This document shows, piece after piece, positions 15,715-19,316 of a stretch of 19,316 nucleotides of DNA; the stretch's first letter is position 1, and the number at the start of each line of letters is the position of its first letter. The notes under the pieces are model-generated. The model saw only the letters and a program-made list of their open reading frames with translations, ran no database searches and had not been told where the DNA came from. A program made the translations under genes and the position numbers. The DNA is from an uncultured Ruminococcus sp. Its GTDB lineage: Bacteria; Bacillota; Clostridia; Oscillospirales; Acutalibacteraceae. The stretch is taken from the NCBI GenBank assembly GCA_902773155.1, contig CACYDK010000015.1:1-19316 (forward strand), in the 5' to 3' direction.

Positions 15715-17043
15715 ATGAAGGTTTTTTTCACCATACTTATTTGCAAGCTTCTGAGGCTCGCGGGTAAGGCCGTCGGACACGGAAGCTCGCTTCCCGGACA
15801 AATCGCGCTGAAGCTTTGCCCGGATATCCTAAGCCGCGTAAAGCTCCCACAATACATCATCGCCGTCACCGGAAGCAACGGAAAGACCTCCACAGTCGAG
15901 ATGATCGCGCATATTCTCAAGAAAAACGGCAAGCGCGTCTCGTGGAACAAGGAAGGCTCTAATCAGATCGAGGGAGTTACAACCCTCGTGCTGTCGGAGT
16001 CCACACTCGGCGGAAGGGTCAAGAGCGATATACTTTTAATAGAAAGCGACGAGCGTTTCGCGAGATACACCTTCAAATACATTACGCCGACGCACTACGT
16101 CATCACCAATCTTTACCGCGACCAGCTCACCCGAAACGGCCATCCGGAATGGGTTTTCGACGCGCTTAAGGACAGCATACACGACGAGACCGAGCTCATT
16201 CTTAACGCCGACGATCCGCTTGTATCGCTCTTTGGAGTCGGGCGAAAGGCCGTTTATTTCGGAGCGGACAAGCTAGAAAGTGACACAGCGGAGCTCAACA
16301 GCGTCTACAACGACGGCGCTTACTGCCCCGCGTGCAAGGCTCCGATGAAATACACGACCCATCACTACAATCATATAGGACACTACGCCTGCACCTCGTG
16401 CGGATATAAGCGTCAGCCAACCTCGTATACGATCACCTCGGTGGATCTGGACAAGGGCGAAATGGTTATCGACGGAAAATACACTATCACGCTCGCACTC
16501 AAGTCGCTTTACAATATCTACAATATTCTCTCGGCCTATACGGTAGCCTCGATAATCGGTATCGACGGCGAAAAAATCGCCCGAGATATGAGCGATTATG
16601 TGCTCAAAAACGGACGAGTCATCACTTTTGAGCTCAAAAGCCGCAAGGGAACCCTACTGACATCTAAGCACGAAAACAGCGTTTCATACGACCAGAGCAT
16701 AAGGGTCGCGTCGGCCTGCAAGGAGGGCTGCGACGTTATGTTTATCGTAGACGCCGTAAGCCGCAAGTACTTTACAAGCGACGTATCTTGGCTATATGAT
16801 ATCGACTTTGAAATGCTGAACAATGAGAATATCGGCGAAATAATACTAAGCGGCCGCTACTTTAACGACCTGGCCGCGCGGTTTTCGTACACCGACATTC
16901 CATCTGAGAAGATCAGGATCATTCCCGAAATTGAAAAAGCCGTCGATTATCTCGACAGCGACAGGAAAGAATACATTTATGTTATAACCTGCTTCTCGGA
17001 CAAGGGTAAATTCCTCGAGAAGCTTAAGGGGGACAAACGATGA
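15715..17043 (+). CDS. MurT-like Mur ligase family protein
   Basis: This 442-residue protein is related to MurT, the ATP-dependent subunit that, with GatD, amidates the D-Glu of lipid II in peptidoglycan synthesis. A hydrophobic N-terminus is followed by the P-loop TGSNGKTS (52-59), NKEGSNQIEGVTT (78-90) and TNLYRDQLTRNGH (131-143). A four-cysteine zinc ribbon of the type typical of MurT lies at Cys204, Cys207, Cys226 and Cys229. The C-terminal DUF1727 region contains TSDVSWLYDIDFE (354-366), where the MurT Asp that completes the GatD active site is expected (probably Asp356). The usual C-terminal KNP-x-G motif reads KHENS here (318-322), so the enzyme is diverged. The ATG at 15715 has GAGG nine bases upstream; the ATG four bases earlier is out of frame. 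It overlaps gatD by four bases. Confidence 0.85.
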   Translation: MKVFFTILICKLLRLAGKAVGHGSSLPGQIALKLCPDILSRVKLPQYIIAVTGSNGKTSTVEMIAHILKKNGKRVSWNKEGSNQIEGVTTLVLSESTLGGRVKSDILLIESDERFARYTFKYITPTHYVITNLYRDQLTRNGHPEWVFDALKDSIHDETELILNADDPLVSLFGVGRKAVYFGADKLESDTAELNSVYNDGAYCPACKAPMKYTTHHYNHIGHYACTSCGYKRQPTSYTITSVDLDKGEMVIDGKYTITLALKSLYNIYNILSAYTVASIIGIDGEKIARDMSDYVLKNGRVITFELKSRKGTLLTSKHENSVSYDQSIRVASACKEGCDVMFIVDAVSRKYFTSDVSWLYDIDFEMLNNENIGEIILSGRYFNDLAARFSYTDIPSEKIRIIPEIEKAVDYLDSDRKEYIYVITCFSDKGKFLEKLKGDKR

Positions 17044-17756
17044 AAATTCTGCACCTCTACCACGATTTTATGAACCTGTACGGCGAATGGGCAAATGTGC
17101 GCGCGCTGGAAAGACTGCTCGAAAAAAACGGAATCAGCTTTTCGACCGACAAGCTCTCGCTCGGCGACAGCTTTGAGCCGGAAGATTACGATTTCATTTA
17201 CGTTGGCTCCGGAACCGAGCGAAACAGAAACGTCGCCCTGGAGCACCTCAGACCATATAAGGATAAGTTCGGCGATTATATAGAAAAAGGCAAGGTCGCG
17301 CTTTTTACCGGCAATTCCTTTGAGATGCTCGGAAAATCCATAACGACCGCCGACGATACGATTATCGAAGGCTTGGGCTTGCTCGACGCCACCGTAAAGG
17401 AGCAGAACAAAACGAGAATAACCTCCGACGTTATATATAACGCGGACTTCCTCTCGAAACCGCTTGTCGGCTTTATCAATAAATGCGGCCGGCTCGAGAT
17501 CAGCGGCGATAAGCTGTTTGACGTGGAGTACGGCCTCGGAGATTCCGAGGGCGCAAAGACAGAGGGCGTCAGAAAAAACAACCTCTTCGGAACGCATCTG
17601 ACGGGTCCGGCTCTCGTTAAAAATCCGCACTTTCTGGTATACCTTGCCGAGCTATTGATCGGACAGGCGCCGGACGACAGCTCGCTCGGCTACGAAAAAG
17701 CCGGCTTCGAAGTCACTCTGAAAGCTCTCAAAGAGAGAGCAGGCGCTGAAAGGTAA
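17040..17756 (+). CDS. GatD-like class I glutamine amidotransferase, catalytic Cys/His absent
   Basis: This 238-residue protein is related to GatD, the glutaminase that supplies ammonia to MurT. Supporting features are HLYHDFMNLYGEWANVRAL at the N-terminus, GSGTERNRN (56-64, in place of GGGQDREQ), a VGFINKCGR block (143-151) and FGTHLTGPALVKNP (183-196). The nucleophile-elbow segment reads ALFTGNSFEMLG (87-98): the residue aligned to the catalytic Cys is Gly91. In the usual TYLHGP block, the catalytic His is Thr188. The only cysteine is Cys149, outside the elbow. Glutaminase activity by the normal mechanism is therefore unlikely. It starts ATGA-overlapped with the murT-like stop, so the two are probably made as a complex. 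It could use free ammonia, be a structural subunit, or serve another ligation. Confidence 0.82.
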   Translation: MKILHLYHDFMNLYGEWANVRALERLLEKNGISFSTDKLSLGDSFEPEDYDFIYVGSGTERNRNVALEHLRPYKDKFGDYIEKGKVALFTGNSFEMLGKSITTADDTIIEGLGLLDATVKEQNKTRITSDVIYNADFLSKPLVGFINKCGRLEISGDKLFDVEYGLGDSEGAKTEGVRKNNLFGTHLTGPALVKNPHFLVYLAELLIGQAPDDSSLGYEKAGFEVTLKALKERAGAER

Positions 17757-17779
17757 CATTGAAATTAATAAACAATAAT

Positions 17780-17823
17780 CCGATCGGGAAGAAAGGCTGT
17801 AATCAGTCTATCTTCCCGATCGG
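17780..17823. terminator. Large stem-loop shared by the convergent gatD-like and queH genes
   Basis: CCGATCGGGAAGA (17780-17792) pairs perfectly with TCTTCCCGATCGG (17811-17823). After one A/A mismatch the stem continues with AGGCTG/CAGTCT around a TAAT loop, so almost the whole 44 bases are paired. On the plus strand TTTT follows, making a terminator for the murT-gatD pair that begins 23 bases after the stop. The right arm and part of the loop encode the last codons and stop of queH. On the minus strand the stem is followed by GATTATTGTTTATT, a poorer tract, so termination of queH here is less certain. Confidence 0.75.
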
Positions 17824-18429
17824 TTTTCCGTTCCTTGAGAATACACATCCGCAGTAGTTCTGGCGGTACAGGCCATATTCGCGCGAAAGCTCGATCGAGC
17901 GCTTGTATCCGTTTTTCTTTTTGAAATCGGATGGCAGGTATTTAACGCCGTATTCCTCCGCGATCCGAGCGCCGATTTCGTTTATCCTTTCGGCATTTTT
18001 CAGCGGCGAGATCGTAAGCGTAGTGAGAAAATAATCCGCTCCGATCTCCCGGCAGGCTTTGGCCGCCTCGCGAAGTCTCAGCTCGAAGCAAACGGCGCAC
18101 CTTGCTCCACCCTCCGGCTCGTTTTCGAGTCCTTTTACAGCGGAAAAGTACTCGTCGGGGTCGTATCTTCCCTCGATAAGCTTTATGGGGTACCTTGCCG
18201 GAAGCTCGCTTATGAGGTGCGCCTCCTCCCGAAGCCTGTATTCGTATTCCTCGTGCTCGGTGATGTTGGGGTTGTAATACAGGATCGTTATGTAAAAATA
18301 ATTTGACAGGTACTCGAGCACATAGCTCGAGCAGGGCGCGCAACAGGCGTGTATCAGAAGAGCCGGAACATCACCGGCTGACTGAGAGCGGCTGATAAGC
18401 GCGTCCATATTTTTTTGTGCGTTAATCAT
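17803..18429 (-). CDS. queH: Epoxyqueuosine reductase QueH
   Basis: QueH (DUF208) reduces epoxyqueuosine to queuosine in the wobble position of tRNAs; it replaces the unrelated, cobalamin-dependent QueG in many bacteria. The 208-residue product has the metal-cluster cysteines in the expected places: HACCAPC (Cys29, Cys30, Cys33), RCAVC (Cys111, Cys114) and YCGC (Cys193, Cys195). LYYNPNI and LTTLTISPLKN are also typical. A longer frame opens at 18465, but the ATG at 18429, with CTGGAG eight bases upstream, is better. That start overlaps the HAD phosphatase stop by eight bases. No other queuosine gene is in the window. Confidence 0.93.
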   Translation of the reverse strand: MINAQKNMDALISRSQSAGDVPALLIHACCAPCSSYVLEYLSNYFYITILYYNPNITEHEEYEYRLREEAHLISELPARYPIKLIEGRYDPDEYFSAVKGLENEPEGGARCAVCFELRLREAAKACREIGADYFLTTLTISPLKNAERINEIGARIAEEYGVKYLPSDFKKKNGYKRSIELSREYGLYRQNYCGCVFSRNGKPIGKID

Positions 18430-19075
18430 TGATATATCTCCAGATTTCTTGCGGAGTGGCGGCAACCTTCGGCGCGCCGGCGCTCAGCAATTCCCTGCGG
18501 CCTCTAAAGCCCCATTCAACTCCGAGCATATCGACCCCCGCGTTTATGGCGGTGAACACGTCAACATCGCTGTCACCGATATACAGGCAATCCGAACGCT
18601 CCAAGCCGAGGTCGAAAAGCATTTTATTAAGAGAGGCGCCGTCCGGCTTTCGCGGAAGCTCCGGCTTTTTTCCCCAAGCAGCAGTAAAGCTGAATCCTGG
18701 GTAGGTTTTGTCGAGTATCGCGCCGACGAATTCGTCCGGCTTATTCGACAGCACTGCAGTTTTTATTCCGCTATCTCTGAGCTTTTCAAGAAGCTCGCGG
18801 CAGCCATCATATGCTTCTGTATGGTCGTTCAGATGCAGCGCGTAGTAGGAGTCGAAGGTTTCGGCTACTATACTCCGCTTTTTCTCATCTGTACACGGGT
18901 GCATCGCCTTTTTTACGAGCACCTCGCGGCCGTTTCCGACAAAGGTTTTGTAGGCTTCTACAGGATGAGTCGGGAGACCGGCGGCCTTTAAGCCCTCGTT
19001 TGTCGCTTCGGCAAGGTCATAAATAGAATTGACGAGAGTTCCGTCCAAATCAAATACCACAATCTTATACTTCAT
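18422..19075 (-). CDS. HAD-superfamily phosphatase, phosphoglycolate phosphatase-like
   Basis: This 217-residue cytosolic hydrolase belongs to HAD subfamily IA. Motif I is DLDGTL (Asp9 nucleophile, Asp11 acid/base), motif II is LSNKP, the lysine of motif III lies in RKPDGAS, and motif IV is GDSDVDVFTA. The helical cap sits between motifs I and II. The style is that of phosphoglycolate phosphatase (Gph), but such proteins act on many small phosphates, so the substrate is unknown. The ATG at 19075 shares one base with the stop of the cyclase gene (TGATG) and has AAGGG about seven bases upstream. A TTG one codon earlier is less likely. Confidence 0.92.
   Translation of the reverse strand: MKYKIVVFDLDGTLVNSIYDLAEATNEGLKAAGLPTHPVEAYKTFVGNGREVLVKKAMHPCTDEKKRSIVAETFDSYYALHLNDHTEAYDGCRELLEKLRDSGIKTAVLSNKPDEFVGAILDKTYPGFSFTAAWGKKPELPRKPDGASLNKMLFDLGLERSDCLYIGDSDVDVFTAINAGVDMLGVEWGFRGRRELLSAGAPKVAATPQEIWRYIND
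18438..18443 (-). promoter_or_regulatory. Ribosome binding site fixing the queH start
   Basis: CTGGAG on the minus strand lies eight bases before the ATG at 18429, within the end of the HAD gene. It favours this start over the in-frame one at 18465. Confidence 0.65.
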
Positions 19076-19316
19076 CAAAATCCCTTTTCCTGTTCCAGTA
19101 GTATAGCTCTGCAGGGAGCCGCCTCGCAGCCGTCGAGCCTTATGGGAAAAGCGCAGATTGTATAATCGTCGCCGTCCTCAACATCGTCGAGCGAGAGATT
19201 CTCGATGATCGGGATCCCGCTTTTCGCCAGGATACGATGTGTTCTTTCCTCGTCAAAGCCCGGCGCGATCGAAGCAGAGACGATACCTACCAGCAAAAGG
19301 CCGCGGTCGGCGATCA
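19075..19316 (-). CDS. Cyclase (kynurenine formamidase-like) family protein, C-terminal part
   Basis: The frame is open to the window edge, so the gene begins outside it; the visible 80 or so residues are the C-terminus. They read ADRGLLLVGIVSASIAPGF, then HRILAKSGIPIIENLSLDDV and PIRLDGCEAAPCRAILL. This matches the end of the cyclase family (Pfam cyclase, including bacterial arylformamidases), which are metal-dependent hydrolases; the metal-binding His motif would lie upstream, outside the window. A TTG at 19296 could mimic a start but sits in the middle of a conserved strand. The TGA stop overlaps the HAD start, so the two are coupled. Substrate unknown. Confidence 0.72.
   Translation of the reverse strand, partial: IADRGLLLVGIVSASIAPGFDEERTHRILAKSGIPIIENLSLDDVEDGDDYTICAFPIRLDGCEAAPCRAILLEQEKGF

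Noticed and set aside
16977..17630. A 217-codon open frame on the minus strand opposite the gatD-like gene
   Set aside because: It is an antisense shadow of a clearly recognisable protein, shows no family features, and has no promoter or ribosome site of note.

Overview
The window reads as chromosomal core sequence from a Gram-positive, low-to-mid-GC member of the Clostridia, probably Oscillospirales/Ruminococcaceae. This placement is an inference from protein style, gene order (recA-recX-rimO-pgsA-cysS; yqhQ-prmC), purine-rich AGGAGG-type ribosome sites and the secreted serpin; I ran no database search. There is no rRNA, tRNA, CRISPR array, insertion sequence or prophage. Sixteen complete genes and two partial ones are supported.

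Layout. (1) 1-848, minus: the N-terminal part of a MATE-family exporter, cut by the window edge, with its own promoter. (2) 1090-3171, minus: a secreted multidomain serpin with its own promoter and terminator. (3) 3270-9153, minus: a compact run in transcription order recA, recX, rimO, pgsA, cysS and a PdaB-like polysaccharide deacetylase, starting from a clear promoter before recA. A degenerate LexA-like site lies just upstream of that promoter. (4) 9264-15369, minus: a second run in transcription order trmB, an FG-GAP-like lipoprotein, an OmpR-type response regulator, a sensor histidine kinase, yqhQ and prmC, from a promoter before trmB. (5) 15370-15714: a 345-base divergent intergenic region with the trmB promoter on one strand and, on the other, a promoter plus a probably structured leader for the next pair. 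(6) 15715-17756, plus: a MurT-like/GatD-like pair, related to the enzymes that amidate lipid II. The GatD-like subunit lacks the glutaminase Cys and His. (7) 17803-19316, minus: a cyclase-family gene (partial), a HAD phosphatase and queH, joined by short overlaps and facing the murT-gatD pair across a large shared stem-loop.

How the genes work together. Region 3 combines DNA repair (RecA, RecX), translation accuracy (RimO, CysS), phospholipid synthesis (PgsA) and envelope remodelling (deacetylase). Region 4 joins a tRNA methyltransferase to an envelope two-component system with an adjacent surface lipoprotein, then to YqhQ and the release-factor methylase PrmC. Five promoters share one architecture, an exact TATAAT -10 box 17 bases from a TTGNNN -35 box. 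Several published-style start sites must be moved downstream, because the Shine-Dalgarno sequence lies inside the longest open frame.

The most unusual points are the catalytically degenerate GatD-like protein with its diverged MurT-like partner and structured leader, the signal peptide-Big2-serpin-unknown-domain protein, a hairpin that completely buries the ribosome site of the deacetylase gene, and the lipoprotein encoded with the two-component system.
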